Source of the DNA: Pedobacter deserti
GTDB taxonomy: Bacteria > Bacteroidota > Bacteroidia > Sphingobacteriales > Sphingobacteriaceae
DNA length: 64,000 bases
Assembly (NCBI RefSeq): GCF_024436415.1
Contig: NZ_JAFMZQ010000001.1
Span: 2,604,001 to 2,668,000 of the forward strand
Direction of reading: 5' to 3'
A program made the translations under genes and the position numbers. How positions within the stretch are numbered: position 1 is the stretch's first letter; each line of letters begins with the position of its first letter. Below the pieces are notes generated by a model. It did not search any database, was not told the DNA's origin, and was given only the letters and a program-made list of their open reading frames with translations. Positions 46,861-55,499 of the stretch are shown piece by piece.

Positions 46861-47948
46861 CACAAGAAGCCGCCGCCGAGCAGATCGTTACCTTCGTAGA
46901 ATACGGCCGATTGTCCGGGTGCGATGGCAGAAACGTTGTGATCGAAGAACACGCGCATCTTATCTTTTTCCTGTACGATGGTGCTTAGTGTACCGGCATC
47001 TTTATAGCGGATCTTGGTAACCACGTTATCCATAGGTTCCTCAATGCTTTCGTATTTTACCAGGTTCAGGTTGCGCACCAAGGCTTCTCCACGCTCAAGC
47101 TCATCCGCCCGGCCCAGCATAACGGTATTGCTTTCGGGGAGGATTCGGGTAACGAACATCGGTTCGCCAAGGGCTATTCCCAGGCCTTTTCGCTGACCAA
47201 TGGTATAGAATGGGTAGCCTTTATGCTGACCTACCACTTTGCCGTTGCTCAGGACAAAGTTGCCCGGGCCAACGCGCTCGTCGAGGTCCTCCACTTTATG
47301 ACGAAGGAAGGCCCGGTAGTCGTTATCCGGAACAAAACATATTTCGTAGCTTTCGCTTTTTTTGGCAAGTTCCTCTTGTCCCATATCCAGCGCCATTTGC
47401 CTGATTTCGGCTTTGGTAAAGGATCCTAAAGGGAATTGGGTACGGGCTAGGTTTTCCTGGGAAACACCCCAGAGTACGTATGACTGGTCTTTGTTTTCGT
47501 CTTTTCCTTTGGAAATGACGTAGCGACCGTTGTCTTGCAGGCGGATATTGGCATAGTGGCCCGTGGCAATAAACTCACAATCTAGTTTATTCGCTCTTTT
47601 AAGCAATGCTTCCCATTTGATGTGGGTGTTGCAAAGTACACAGGGGTTAGGTGTGCGTCCGGCGAGGTATTCGTCCACGAAGTTGTCGATCACGAAGTCG
47701 CCGAATTCATCGCGTATATCCAATATATAATGAGGGAAGCCGTAGTTGACCGCCAGTGCGCGGGCATCATTGATGCTATCGAGACTGCAGCAGCCGGTTT
47801 CTTTGCTGTTGCTGCCTGAGGTGGCGTAATCCCATGTTTTCATGGTAAGGCCTATAACCTCGTATCCTTGTTCGTGCAGCATTACAGATGCTACTGAACT
47901 GTCGACGCCGCCACTCATGGCGACCAATATTCTTCCTCTTTTACTCAT
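46857..47948 (-). CDS. mnmA: tRNA-specific 2-thiouridylase MnmA
   Basis: A 363-residue PP-loop ATPase that makes 2-thiouridine at the wobble position of Lys, Glu and Gln tRNAs. The P-loop is VAMSGGVDSSVASVML (about 8-23). The catalytic Cys pair is in NPCVLCNTHIKW (Cys about 103) and SYEICFVPDNDYRAFL (Cys about 200). The C-terminal beta domain ends SAVFYEGNDLLGGGFLC. A -7 box lies 62 bp upstream. It is unrelated to its neighbours. Confidence 0.95.
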   Translation of the reverse strand: MSKRGRILVAMSGGVDSSVASVMLHEQGYEVIGLTMKTWDYATSGSNSKETGCCSLDSINDARALAVNYGFPHYILDIRDEFGDFVIDNFVDEYLAGRTPNPCVLCNTHIKWEALLKRANKLDCEFIATGHYANIRLQDNGRYVISKGKDENKDQSYVLWGVSQENLARTQFPLGSFTKAEIRQMALDMGQEELAKKSESYEICFVPDNDYRAFLRHKVEDLDERVGPGNFVLSNGKVVGQHKGYPFYTIGQRKGLGIALGEPMFVTRILPESNTVMLGRADELERGEALVRNLNLVKYESIEEPMDNVVTKIRYKDAGTLSTIVQEKDKMRVFFDHNVSAIAPGQSAVFYEGNDLLGGGFLC

Positions 47949-48010
47949 GTTGCGATCTACCCGGGTTCAAGGTCCGGTGATTAAATTGAAAACAGCTCCA
48001 ATTTCAGCGG

Positions 48011-48018
48011 CAAAAATA
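48011..48018 (-). promoter_or_regulatory. Candidate -7 box for mnmA
   Basis: Read on the minus strand the bases are TATTTTTG, matching TAnnTTTG, 62 bp before the ATG at 47948. It lies in the 119-bp spacer between the ATPase stop and the mnmA start. Confidence 0.45.
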
Positions 48019-48067
48019 GTGTTTATTTGGGGCTTATTTAAATATTGGGGTCAGGCTAGCGTAAATA

Positions 48068-49525
48068 TCAGATTGAGCTTTGCTGAGCTTTCTTCTGTAG
48101 GGTAACTACTCCGATATGATATGCGTACAATGCCGCGGGTATGAAAGTAAGGGCAATATTTCCGATTTCCCGGACGCCTTCTTTATCGATTGTGGTGACC
48201 AATGCTGCATTGAACTGATTGGTTTCGCAAAATTGAACCAAACTACTCAACTCTTGTGGTTTATCGAAATAACGATTGCTCCATTTAATTTCTACGCCCC
48301 ATAGTGGCTTAAATCTTTTGTCGTCCAATAACACGAGGTCAACCTCTCCTTCGGATCTTCCTGCCTTCCAACGCCCGTAGGCTAAATCCAGTTTCTCCCG
48401 GTGCATCCATTGTGATAGCAGCGCGGTCTCGACAAGGTTCCCCATTTCGGGGTCACTGTCGGATATTGGAGAGAACAGCGCAGTGCGAAGGGAGGGATTT
48501 GTGAGGTAGACCTTAAAACTTGTTATCCGCTTTAATCGCTTGGCGTTTATGTCGACCTTATTCAGGACTTTAATCAAAAATGCTGCTTCAAGATATTCTA
48601 AGTATCGCTTGATCGTTTCTTTCACAATACCGCTTTCTTTTGACAGCTTTTCGAAGGAGAACTCGTTTCCGGTATTGTAAGCAATGTAACTGAAAAACCT
48701 GTTCAGTTCCTGAACGTCCTTGATTCCGTATAGACTAGGCAAGTCGCGTAACAGTACTTTATCTACAATGTCATTCTTAACATAGCGGCCCATATCGTCT
48801 TGTATCTTTTCGGACAAGACAACTTCCGGGTACCCGCCAAAATTAAGATAGTTGACAAATTCCTTATTCAATACTTTGATATCGTGCGTTACTGTGAAAG
48901 GAGCGGTTTTCCCGGAGTATGTAAGGGTTCCTTTGTTTAACAGGTGCGCCATGCCTTTCAGGTGGATGTATTCCTGAAATGTGAGCGGTGGCAACATGAA
49001 GTCGGTAAACCTGCCAGCTCCGCTTTCTGAACTGTGCCATTTCAAGGCAGCGGCGGCCGAGCCCGATACAATAAATTTACAATCCCGGTAAGTATCGACC
49101 AATACTTTTAAATGACGTTCCCAGTCTTTTAAGTACTGAATCTCATCGAAAAAAACATAGCATCCGTGCAAGTCCGCCAATTGCAACGCGTCGCGGCACA
49201 GTAAAAGAATATCTTCAAGCCCCAGGTTCATGTATATCGGGTTGTCAATTCCTATAAAAAATATTCGCTGGGGATTGATCCCGTCATCGATAAGCTGTGA
49301 TATGGCGTGAAACATCATCACGGTTTTTCCGACCCTACGAGGTCCCATCAGAACAACGGCACGCCTTACATCCGTTTCTTTTACGTAAGGGTAAAAAAGC
49401 TCGAAGTACAGTCGCCTTGACATCGAACTGTAAGCGGGATGGATCACCTTGGATATCCACCAGGGATTTTCATATTGGAGCCTTTCTATAATCTTAGGTG
49501 TCGGAATAACAGATGATACTTTCAT
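48068..49525 (-). CDS. AAA-type ATPase with DUF4143 and nuclease-like tail
   Basis: A 485-residue relative of the protein at 5717. Walker A is GPRRVGKT (about 61-68), Walker B is VFFDEIQYL, followed by KFIVSGSAAAAL. The DUF4143 region follows. Near the C-terminus the pattern EVDLVLLDD...GVEIKWSNRYF keeps the Asp...Glu-x-Lys core of a PD-(D/E)xK nuclease fold, which the other copy has lost. It has an N-terminal extension of about 50 residues. Function is unknown for the whole family; a DNA-handling or regulatory role is guessed. Confidence 0.82.
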   Translation of the reverse strand: MKVSSVIPTPKIIERLQYENPWWISKVIHPAYSSMSRRLYFELFYPYVKETDVRRAVVLMGPRRVGKTVMMFHAISQLIDDGINPQRIFFIGIDNPIYMNLGLEDILLLCRDALQLADLHGCYVFFDEIQYLKDWERHLKVLVDTYRDCKFIVSGSAAAALKWHSSESGAGRFTDFMLPPLTFQEYIHLKGMAHLLNKGTLTYSGKTAPFTVTHDIKVLNKEFVNYLNFGGYPEVVLSEKIQDDMGRYVKNDIVDKVLLRDLPSLYGIKDVQELNRFFSYIAYNTGNEFSFEKLSKESGIVKETIKRYLEYLEAAFLIKVLNKVDINAKRLKRITSFKVYLTNPSLRTALFSPISDSDPEMGNLVETALLSQWMHREKLDLAYGRWKAGRSEGEVDLVLLDDKRFKPLWGVEIKWSNRYFDKPQELSSLVQFCETNQFNAALVTTIDKEGVREIGNIALTFIPAALYAYHIGVVTLQKKAQQSSI

Positions 49526-49544
49526 TATTTGATTATTTTCTACA

Positions 49545-49552
49545 CAAATGTA
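49545..49552 (-). promoter_or_regulatory. Candidate -7 box for the DUF4143 ATPase at 48068
   Basis: On the minus strand TACATTTG fits TAnnTTTG and lies 19 bp before the ATG at 49525. The opposite-strand GH92 gene starts 173 bp away. Confidence 0.45.
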
Positions 49553-49725
49553 AGAATAAGACTATTAATTTTACTTTATTTTAACGAAAAAGTCGCTGAT
49601 AAGCTTGATACCGTCGTCTTGTGTAATGTTTTTATCAAGGCAAATAGTACCCACGGGAAGCGGCAACGAAGCGGGCGTGTGGAATTATTTTTCTATATTA
49701 GACAGCATAAAACACGGTATCTTTT

Positions 49726-52008
49726 ATGAAGAAAATTCTATTTTTTGGTTTGCTGCTGGTTCCTGGTCTGGCTGACGCCCAACAGGCTCTGGTTAAATAC
49801 GTTAAACCTATTATTGGAACGGAAAAGATGGGGCATACATACCCGGGCGCTACGGTCCCGTTCGGCGCGGTACAACTGAGTCCGGATACGGACACTATTC
49901 CGTATGCGGTAAACGGTAAGTATAACGGTGAGGTGTATAAGTATTGTGCAGGCTATAAATATGAAGATAAGACGATTGTAGGTTTTAGTCACACGCATTT
50001 TAGCGGAACGGGACACTCTGATCTTGGTGATTTCCTGATTATGCCGACGCAGGGTAAGCTGCAAATGAATCCGGGTGTGGCGTCTGATCCTAGATCGGGC
50101 TTCCGTTCGGCTTTTTCTCATGCCAATGAGGTGGCAGAAGCGGGCTATTATAAGGTTAAGCTTGACGATCATAATATCCTGGCGGAGCTGACGGCGACTA
50201 ATCGCGTGGGTATGCATCAGTATACTTTCCCTAAATCGGATGACTCGCATATTATCCTCGACCTGATGTCGGGTATTTATAATTATGAGGACAAGACGGT
50301 TTGGACGTATGTGCGGGTGGTGAATGATACGCTGATTACAGGTTACCGGCAAACGAACGGTTGGGCGCGGACGCGGACGGTTTACTTTGCGATGTCGTTC
50401 TCGAAGCCTTTTAGAGAATACGGACAAAAGAATTTTGAGCCGGCACCGGTTTACCGTGGCTTCTGGCGCAAGTTTGATCAGACAAAGAACCACCCTGAGA
50501 TCGCCGGAAAGCGAATCAGGATGTACTTTGACTTTGCAACGGATGAGGGGGAGAAGGTGAAAATCAAGTTCGCGCTATCGCCCGTGAGCCAGGCCAATGC
50601 ACTGGAAAACATGCGTGCTGAGATTCCGGGCTGGGATTTTGAGCAGGTAAAGGCTCAGGCGCAACAGGATTGGAATAAGGAGCTGAACAAGATAAAAATC
50701 GGTGCGTCTGAGAATGACAAGATCAACTTTTACACAGCGATGTACCACGCTTTTGTGAACCCGACAAATTATAGCGATGTGAACGGCGAGTATAAGGGTT
50801 TGGATCAGAACGTCCATAAGGCAAACGGATTTGTGAACTACACGACGTTTTCGCTTTGGGATACCTACCGGGCTTTGCATCCCTTTTTCAATATCATGCA
50901 GCCTTCTCGTAATAATGACATTGTGAAGTCGATGATGGCACATTATGAGCAAAATTCTCTGAAGATGCTCCCGATCTGGTCGCACTACGCGAATGACAAC
51001 TGGTGTATGAGCGGTTATCATAGTGTGTCGGTTTTGGCGGATGCAATTATTAAAGGCGTGTACGATGGTGATGCGGAAAAAGCGCTTGAGGCTTGTATTG
51101 TAACGGCTAATCACAGGAATTATGAGGGCATAGGTGACTATATTGATCTTGGCTATATCCCTGCAGAGCGTAATGGTACTTCTGTTTCGAATACGCTGGA
51201 GTATGCTTATGATGACTGGTGCATTGCGCAGATTGCAAAGAAACTCGGTAAGCAGTCGGTTTACAATGAATTTATGAAGCGCTCTGGCAACTGGGTGAAT
51301 AATTTTGATCCGTCGATAGGTTTTATGCGGCCTAAACTTGCCGATGGTAGTTTTAAAAAGGATTTTGATGCACTGAGCACGCACGGTCAGGGTTTTATTG
51401 AGGGCAATACCTGGAATTACAGCTTCTTTGTACCTCATGATCCGGCTGGACTAATTGCGAAGATGGGTGGGGCTAAACGCGTGGCTTCCCGGCTGGATTC
51501 GTTGTTTACCATGCATCTTCCTGATGAGTTTTTTGCGGACACGGAGGATATTACACGTGAGGGGATTATTGGGGGCTATGTGCATGGCAATGAACCGGCA
51601 CACCATGTGGCATACTTGTATAACTGGGTGGGACAGCCATGGAAGACTCAGGAACGGGTACGTATGATCCTGAAGATGCAGTACAAGCCGACGCCTGATG
51701 GCTTAGGTGGTAATGATGACTGCGGTCAGATGAGTGCCTGGTATATGTTTTCTTCTCTGGGTTTTTATCCTGTAGCGCCAGGTTCTGATGAATATGCGAT
51801 TGGCAGTCCGGCCGTGAAAAACGCGGTGCTGACTTTAGAGAACGGTAAGACGCTTGAGATTGAGGCTGTTGGCCAGAGCAACAAGAATGTTTATGTTTCT
51901 AAGGTACTGCTGAATGATAAGCCTGTTACGGACTGGAAGCTTAAGCATGCTGACATTATGAATGGGGGCAAGTTGAAGTTTTTTATGACGGGGAAAGTCA
52001 AAAAGTAA
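49726..52008 (+). CDS. GH92 alpha-mannosidase-like glycoside hydrolase
   Basis: A 760-residue secreted enzyme (signal about 1-18, LADAQ). The family start is VKYVKPIIGTEKMGHTYPGATVPFGAVQLSPDT; then GFSHTHFSGTGHSDLGD and, in the catalytic (alpha/alpha)6 half, TTFSLWDTYRALHPFF, GYIPAERNGTSVSNTLEYAYDDWC, GNEPAHHVAYLYNW and GGNDDCGQMSAWYMFSSLGFYPV. GH92 enzymes are calcium-dependent exo-alpha-mannosidases that trim alpha-1,2, alpha-1,3 or alpha-1,6 mannose. No SusCD pair is next to it, so the exact linkage cannot be told. A structured region and terminator follow. Confidence 0.95.
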   Translation: MKKILFFGLLLVPGLADAQQALVKYVKPIIGTEKMGHTYPGATVPFGAVQLSPDTDTIPYAVNGKYNGEVYKYCAGYKYEDKTIVGFSHTHFSGTGHSDLGDFLIMPTQGKLQMNPGVASDPRSGFRSAFSHANEVAEAGYYKVKLDDHNILAELTATNRVGMHQYTFPKSDDSHIILDLMSGIYNYEDKTVWTYVRVVNDTLITGYRQTNGWARTRTVYFAMSFSKPFREYGQKNFEPAPVYRGFWRKFDQTKNHPEIAGKRIRMYFDFATDEGEKVKIKFALSPVSQANALENMRAEIPGWDFEQVKAQAQQDWNKELNKIKIGASENDKINFYTAMYHAFVNPTNYSDVNGEYKGLDQNVHKANGFVNYTTFSLWDTYRALHPFFNIMQPSRNNDIVKSMMAHYEQNSLKMLPIWSHYANDNWCMSGYHSVSVLADAIIKGVYDGDAEKALEACIVTANHRNYEGIGDYIDLGYIPAERNGTSVSNTLEYAYDDWCIAQIAKKLGKQSVYNEFMKRSGNWVNNFDPSIGFMRPKLADGSFKKDFDALSTHGQGFIEGNTWNYSFFVPHDPAGLIAKMGGAKRVASRLDSLFTMHLPDEFFADTEDITREGIIGGYVHGNEPAHHVAYLYNWVGQPWKTQERVRMILKMQYKPTPDGLGGNDDCGQMSAWYMFSSLGFYPVAPGSDEYAIGSPAVKNAVLTLENGKTLEIEAVGQSNKNVYVSKVLLNDKPVTDWKLKHADIMNGGKLKFFMTGKVKK

Positions 52009-52036
52009 GCATGTTGTACTAATTAAATCTCTTTTC

Positions 52037-52083
52037 GGGAGCTGCATCTTTTGATGCTGCGCAACAAAAGCGCTGAGGCTCCC
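52037..52083 (+). other. Possible three-way RNA junction after the GH92 gene
   Basis: GGGAGC (52037-52042) pairs with GCTCCC (52078-52083). Inside lie two small hairpins, GCATC/GATGC (52044-52057) with a TTTT loop and GCGC/GCGC (52059-52073) with a seven-base loop. It sits in the GH92 3' leader, 30 bp before the terminator. Confidence 0.4.
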
Positions 52084-52113
52084 TCAAAGACATTTAATTC
52101 AGATATAAAAAAA

Positions 52114-52141
52114 ACAGGGCGAGGGTTTACCCTCGCTTTGT
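52114..52141. terminator. Bidirectional terminator, GH92 versus ClC
   Basis: GCGAGGG and CCCTCGC flank TTTA, with weaker pairs extending the stem to ACAGGGCGAGGG/CCCTCGCTTTGT. An A-run precedes and T-rich sequence follows, so it can act in both directions. Confidence 0.8.
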
Positions 52142-52143
52142 GT

Positions 52144-53409
52144 TTATACGGCTTTTTGTTCTTTATAGGTGTAGACGTTGTAGCTACAGAGGTATTTAGC
52201 GAGATAGCTGGATAGGAAGCAGGCTAACAGGACGGGGATAATCAGCATGTAGCCGCCAAGGACCATACTGCAGGCCAAAGCTATGGCGGTGAAGGGTGCA
52301 TGGATTGCGGCACTAAGTACAGCAGCGGCACCTACAAGGGCGAAGTTGACTACCACCAGCTCGGTGCCGAAAAAGTGGTTGCACACTGTGGCCGTGAGCA
52401 TACCCAGAAAGGCGCCGGCTACTATGCTTGGCGCAAACACTCCGCCGTCGCCCCCAGCACCAAGGGTGAGCGATGCGACCAGCGGTTTAAGCAATACAAC
52501 GGCAGCCAGCAATAGCGGAAGCATCGAGGTATAGTTATTGCTTTGAAGCTGCTTCATTAATCCTGGGATGGCATGGTAACTATCGCCATACAACTGCGGA
52601 AAGTGAAAGATCGCGAGTCCGACGAGTACCGCGCCTGCATTTACCCGGATAAAGTTGCTCGATATTTTGGAAAAACGGGCTTTGATAAAGATGACGGTCC
52701 GCGTGAAATACACGGCCAGGCAGGCGGCCAGCAAACTAAGCAGGATGAAAAAAGGCATGGCAGCAGGCTTCCATTCGGATACGCTGAAATGAAACATGGC
52801 TTCACCACGGAGCAGGATCATGAACAGCCAGGCAATGAGCGAAGCGCACGCGGTGCTTAATAATACGGTTTTAGTGACTTTCCTGGAGATGACTTCGACC
52901 GCGAAGAGCATTCCGGCCAGCGGACTTCCAAACAAGGTAGCTACTCCTGCGGCTACGCCAGCGCATACCAGTTCGGTTTTGTAGAGGTTGGCGATGTCTT
53001 CACGCTTGTGTGCCATAGCACCAATGGTAGCTGTGGATACTACGGTGGAAACTTCTATGCCGGTAGATCCTCCGAAGATGACCGTTAAAAATCCATTGAA
53101 ATAATGGGACGGTATTTTGAAGGCGGGCAACTGGTTTTTACGATTGGATATGGTCTGGTATATTTCTTTTATTCCTTTGTTTTGCTTGCCCTTGAAAAGA
53201 TACTTGCGAAGGAAGTATATGAGGGTGATGCCGACGGAGGGCAGCAGAACGAACAGATAAGGGATGCTTTTGGCCCGGTTGAAGATAAGATGCTGATAGT
53301 ATTCGGTGATATATTTTAGCGAATCGGCAAGCAGGCAGGCAAAAAGACCTACAATGATGGATGCTAATGCTAATTTGAAATAATTGTAACGTATGACTGT
53401 TTCTCGCAT
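52144..53409 (-). CDS. ClC-family chloride channel or transporter
   Basis: A 421-residue membrane protein with about 10-12 helices. The selectivity region reads GGSTGIEVSTVVSTATIGA, with the gating Glu kept in GIE; LFGSPLAGMLFAVEVI follows. A second signature is GAGGDGGVFAPSIVAGAFLG (about 315-334), the GxFxP anion-binding stretch. No CBS pair is present, which is common in short bacterial forms. It moves chloride or similar anions, and whether it is channel or proton antiporter cannot be told from sequence. It converges on GH92. Confidence 0.92.
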   Translation of the reverse strand: MRETVIRYNYFKLALASIIVGLFACLLADSLKYITEYYQHLIFNRAKSIPYLFVLLPSVGITLIYFLRKYLFKGKQNKGIKEIYQTISNRKNQLPAFKIPSHYFNGFLTVIFGGSTGIEVSTVVSTATIGAMAHKREDIANLYKTELVCAGVAAGVATLFGSPLAGMLFAVEVISRKVTKTVLLSTACASLIAWLFMILLRGEAMFHFSVSEWKPAAMPFFILLSLLAACLAVYFTRTVIFIKARFSKISSNFIRVNAGAVLVGLAIFHFPQLYGDSYHAIPGLMKQLQSNNYTSMLPLLLAAVVLLKPLVASLTLGAGGDGGVFAPSIVAGAFLGMLTATVCNHFFGTELVVVNFALVGAAAVLSAAIHAPFTAIALACSMVLGGYMLIIPVLLACFLSSYLAKYLCSYNVYTYKEQKAV

Positions 53410-53505
53410 AGTTGATTGATTTTGAGACCCAGAGCGTTAGGAAATTTTGCGCAAAGGTAGTAATCGGGTATTTAAAATGCGAAGATGAGGGCTTTTTAAT
53501 TGACA

Positions 53506-53532
53506 ACGCCTGTCAGCAATGCGGACAGGCGT
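53506..53532. terminator. Hairpin between ClC and the small membrane gene
   Basis: ACGCCTGTC (53506-53514) pairs perfectly with GACAGGCGT (53524-53532) around a nine-base loop. T's follow on the plus strand (TTGTTTTT) but not on the minus strand, so its action as a minus-strand terminator for the gene at 53572 is less certain. Confidence 0.45.
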
Positions 53533-53571
53533 GTCTTGTTTTTCATAGGTGATGCGATTAATGCAGCGCCG

Positions 53572-53904
53572 CTAGACAAATGCAGGAACGCCAGATGCAG
53601 GGTCGTTGCCCTGTATCTGATTGCGACGAAAATCGGAGGGTTCGACTGGTCGCCTCGTTATCTTTTTGTTTAGTCCGCTTGCTGCGCTGAACAGCAGCAT
53701 GCCGCCAAGGATAATTTCTTCGGCAGCGATAACAGGACGGGTCTTGAGTGCTTTGATTCCGCGCTGCAATATGTATGCGCCAGCGATGACGGAGATCAAG
53801 CGTTTTCCGGCATTGAGCTCTTCTGCTTCGTATCTTCTTAATATAGAGCCTCCAAGGGCTAAGGTTGCTTTGTCTTTCAGTTTGGTAAACATAGATGTGC
53901 TCAT
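53572..53904 (-). CDS. Small membrane-associated protein of unknown function
   Basis: A 110-residue protein with two hydrophobic segments (about 36-50 and 61-80; KRLISVIAGAYILQRGI, EEIILGGMLLFSAASGL) flanked by basic residues. The order resembles YgaP/DUF2892-like small membrane proteins, but I am not sure. The C-terminus ends in a polar tail RRPVEPSDFRRNQIQG. A 10-bp inverted repeat is directly upstream of its ATG. It is not linked to a known operon. Confidence 0.6.
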   Translation of the reverse strand: MSTSMFTKLKDKATLALGGSILRRYEAEELNAGKRLISVIAGAYILQRGIKALKTRPVIAAEEIILGGMLLFSAASGLNKKITRRPVEPSDFRRNQIQGNDPASGVPAFV

Positions 53905-53907
53905 TTT

Positions 53908-53947
53908 ATGTTGAATAACTTTGCTCTTCTCGCTGAATATTCAACAT
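53908..53947. promoter_or_regulatory. Dyad upstream of the small membrane gene
   Basis: ATGTTGAATA (53908-53917) and TATTCAACAT (53938-53947) form a perfect 10-bp inverted repeat with a 20-base spacer, three bases before the ATG at 53904 on the minus strand. It could be an operator or a leader hairpin. Confidence 0.35.
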
Positions 53948-54016
53948 CAATGCCCGGTTTTTGTTTGGGAATTGTGGTTTTTGACAAGGAAACTGACAGT
54001 GGATGATGCCGTTGCT

Positions 54017-54631
54017 TTAGCCGGTATACAGGTATTTGGCCTCAAGACCTTGTATGTTGCTCAGCCGGTCGGCCACAACGTTTACCTGACTCTTCCGCAC
54101 TTCAAACCGCATGGTGCTGGTGCTGTCGAAGCTTTGGAAAATGACGTTAAGCTGCTGGTCCTTGATGAGCTTCATAACGTCGTTCATGACCAGGTAATCG
54201 AAGGTGATTTCGTAGATGTCGTTGACCGTCTTTTCGATGACCTGCGCGACGGAAATAGCATCGGCAGCAGCGGTGCGATAGGCGTTGATGAGTCCGGGTA
54301 CGCCAAGCAGCGTGCCGCCAAAATAGCGTACCACGACAATAAGTATATTGGTGAGATCTGCACTGAGGATAGCGTTCAGGATGGGACGACCGCCTGTTCC
54401 CGAAGGTTCTCCGTCGTCCTGCAACCGGAACACACTTTTATCCGGCGTGAGCCGCAGGGCCCAGCAGTGATGTCGCGCTTTAGGGTGTTCAGCACGAAGT
54501 TGCTGCAGGATAGTCTTCACCTGCTCGTCGGACGAAACGGGATAGGCATAGGCGATAAATTTACTGCCTTTGTCCTTAAAGAGCCCTTCGGCCGACTGAG
54601 CTATGGTTTTGTAGGTATCGTCGAATAACAT
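54017..54631 (-). CDS. YigZ/IMPACT-family protein
   Basis: A 204-residue protein of the UPF0029/YigZ family. It shows TIAQSAEGLFKDKGSKFIAYAYPV, the HHCWALRLTPDKS strand, DGEPSGTGGRPIL and a ferredoxin-like C-terminal half. E. coli YigZ structure and IMPACT homologues link it to ribosome-associated regulation, though the exact bacterial role is unclear. Its ATG is one base after the EamA stop, so it belongs to the ribD-EamA-yigZ run. Confidence 0.88.
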   Translation of the reverse strand: MLFDDTYKTIAQSAEGLFKDKGSKFIAYAYPVSSDEQVKTILQQLRAEHPKARHHCWALRLTPDKSVFRLQDDGEPSGTGGRPILNAILSADLTNILIVVVRYFGGTLLGVPGLINAYRTAAADAISVAQVIEKTVNDIYEITFDYLVMNDVMKLIKDQQLNVIFQSFDSTSTMRFEVRKSQVNVVADRLSNIQGLEAKYLYTG

Positions 54632-54632
54632 G

Positions 54633-55499
54633 TCAGATCTGGTATTTCTGGGCTATGGCGATCAGGATGATGGCGCAGAGCGCGAAGGTAAGTCCCAGAT
54701 AATTCAGCCGGTTTAGTTTCTCTTTGAAGAGGAAGATCCCGACGAGGGTTCCGGCAATGATAACGCCCATGTTCATGGCAGCAAATACGGTGGAGGGATT
54801 ATCGGCCATGGCCTGATGTGCCTTGAGGTAAAACAGGATGTTGAAGAAATTGAAGAAGCCAAGGATGCATCCGCAGGCGAAATTGACCATTTGCAAACGC
54901 TGCTTTCTGACCAGCCTCAGGTACATAATTGCGCAAAGGGAAAGGATGAAAGCCAGGCCAAAAATGAGGATGAGTGAACTGGTGTAGGGTATGGTTTGAA
55001 CCTGGGCAACGCGCTTAAAGAGAGTATCTATAACTCCAAACCCGATAAAAACCATGAGCGGATATATCCACCTTTGTCCGCTTTTGTGTTCGGACGATTT
55101 TTTGTAGAGTGTAAAAAATATAGCAAGGAAGCCAACGCAGAGCCCGACAATCTTAAGCGTACTGAAACGCTCCTGAAAGACGACATAGGCCGCTATGATA
55201 GGAATGAACAGGGATAATCGCTGCGCGATGTCGGTTTTGACGATGCCTATATTTCGGACGGACGCGGCCAAAAACCAGAATATAGATGGGAGCAGGATTC
55301 CTAAAGCCAGGTAGACCAGCGAAAAGTTAGACGGACTTAAGGTCCGTACTTCTGGTCGGAAAAAGAAAATGGCCAGGATGATAGCGAAGAAATAGTTCCA
55401 CGTAACGGCTTGGTGGATATTGATTTTGTATCGACGTGCAAGCTTCAACATAACCGCTACGGTTACGCTGCAGCAGACGCTAATGAAAAGGTACAGCAT
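54633..55499 (-). CDS. EamA/DMT-family transporter
   Basis: A 288-residue inner-membrane protein with about ten hydrophobic helices in two repeats, typical of drug/metabolite EamA transporters. N-terminal helices begin LYLFISVCCSVTVAVMLKLARR, and a positive segment KKSSEHKSGQRW divides the halves. It overlaps the end of ribD by 20 bp. The substrate is not predictable. Linkage with ribD could mean a riboflavin-related compound, but this is speculation. Confidence 0.8.
   Translation of the reverse strand: MLYLFISVCCSVTVAVMLKLARRYKINIHQAVTWNYFFAIILAIFFFRPEVRTLSPSNFSLVYLALGILLPSIFWFLAASVRNIGIVKTDIAQRLSLFIPIIAAYVVFQERFSTLKIVGLCVGFLAIFFTLYKKSSEHKSGQRWIYPLMVFIGFGVIDTLFKRVAQVQTIPYTSSLILIFGLAFILSLCAIMYLRLVRKQRLQMVNFACGCILGFFNFFNILFYLKAHQAMADNPSTVFAAMNMGVIIAGTLVGIFLFKEKLNRLNYLGLTFALCAIILIAIAQKYQI

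Noticed and set aside
49526..49725. A weak CTTGATA/TATCAAG inverted repeat in the 200-bp spacer before GH92
   Set aside because: Seven bases with a long loop are not significant, and no T-run or promoter relation was seen.
53921..54628. A 235-codon plus-strand frame opposite yigZ
   Set aside because: Antisense shadow of the YigZ gene, whose motifs are clear.
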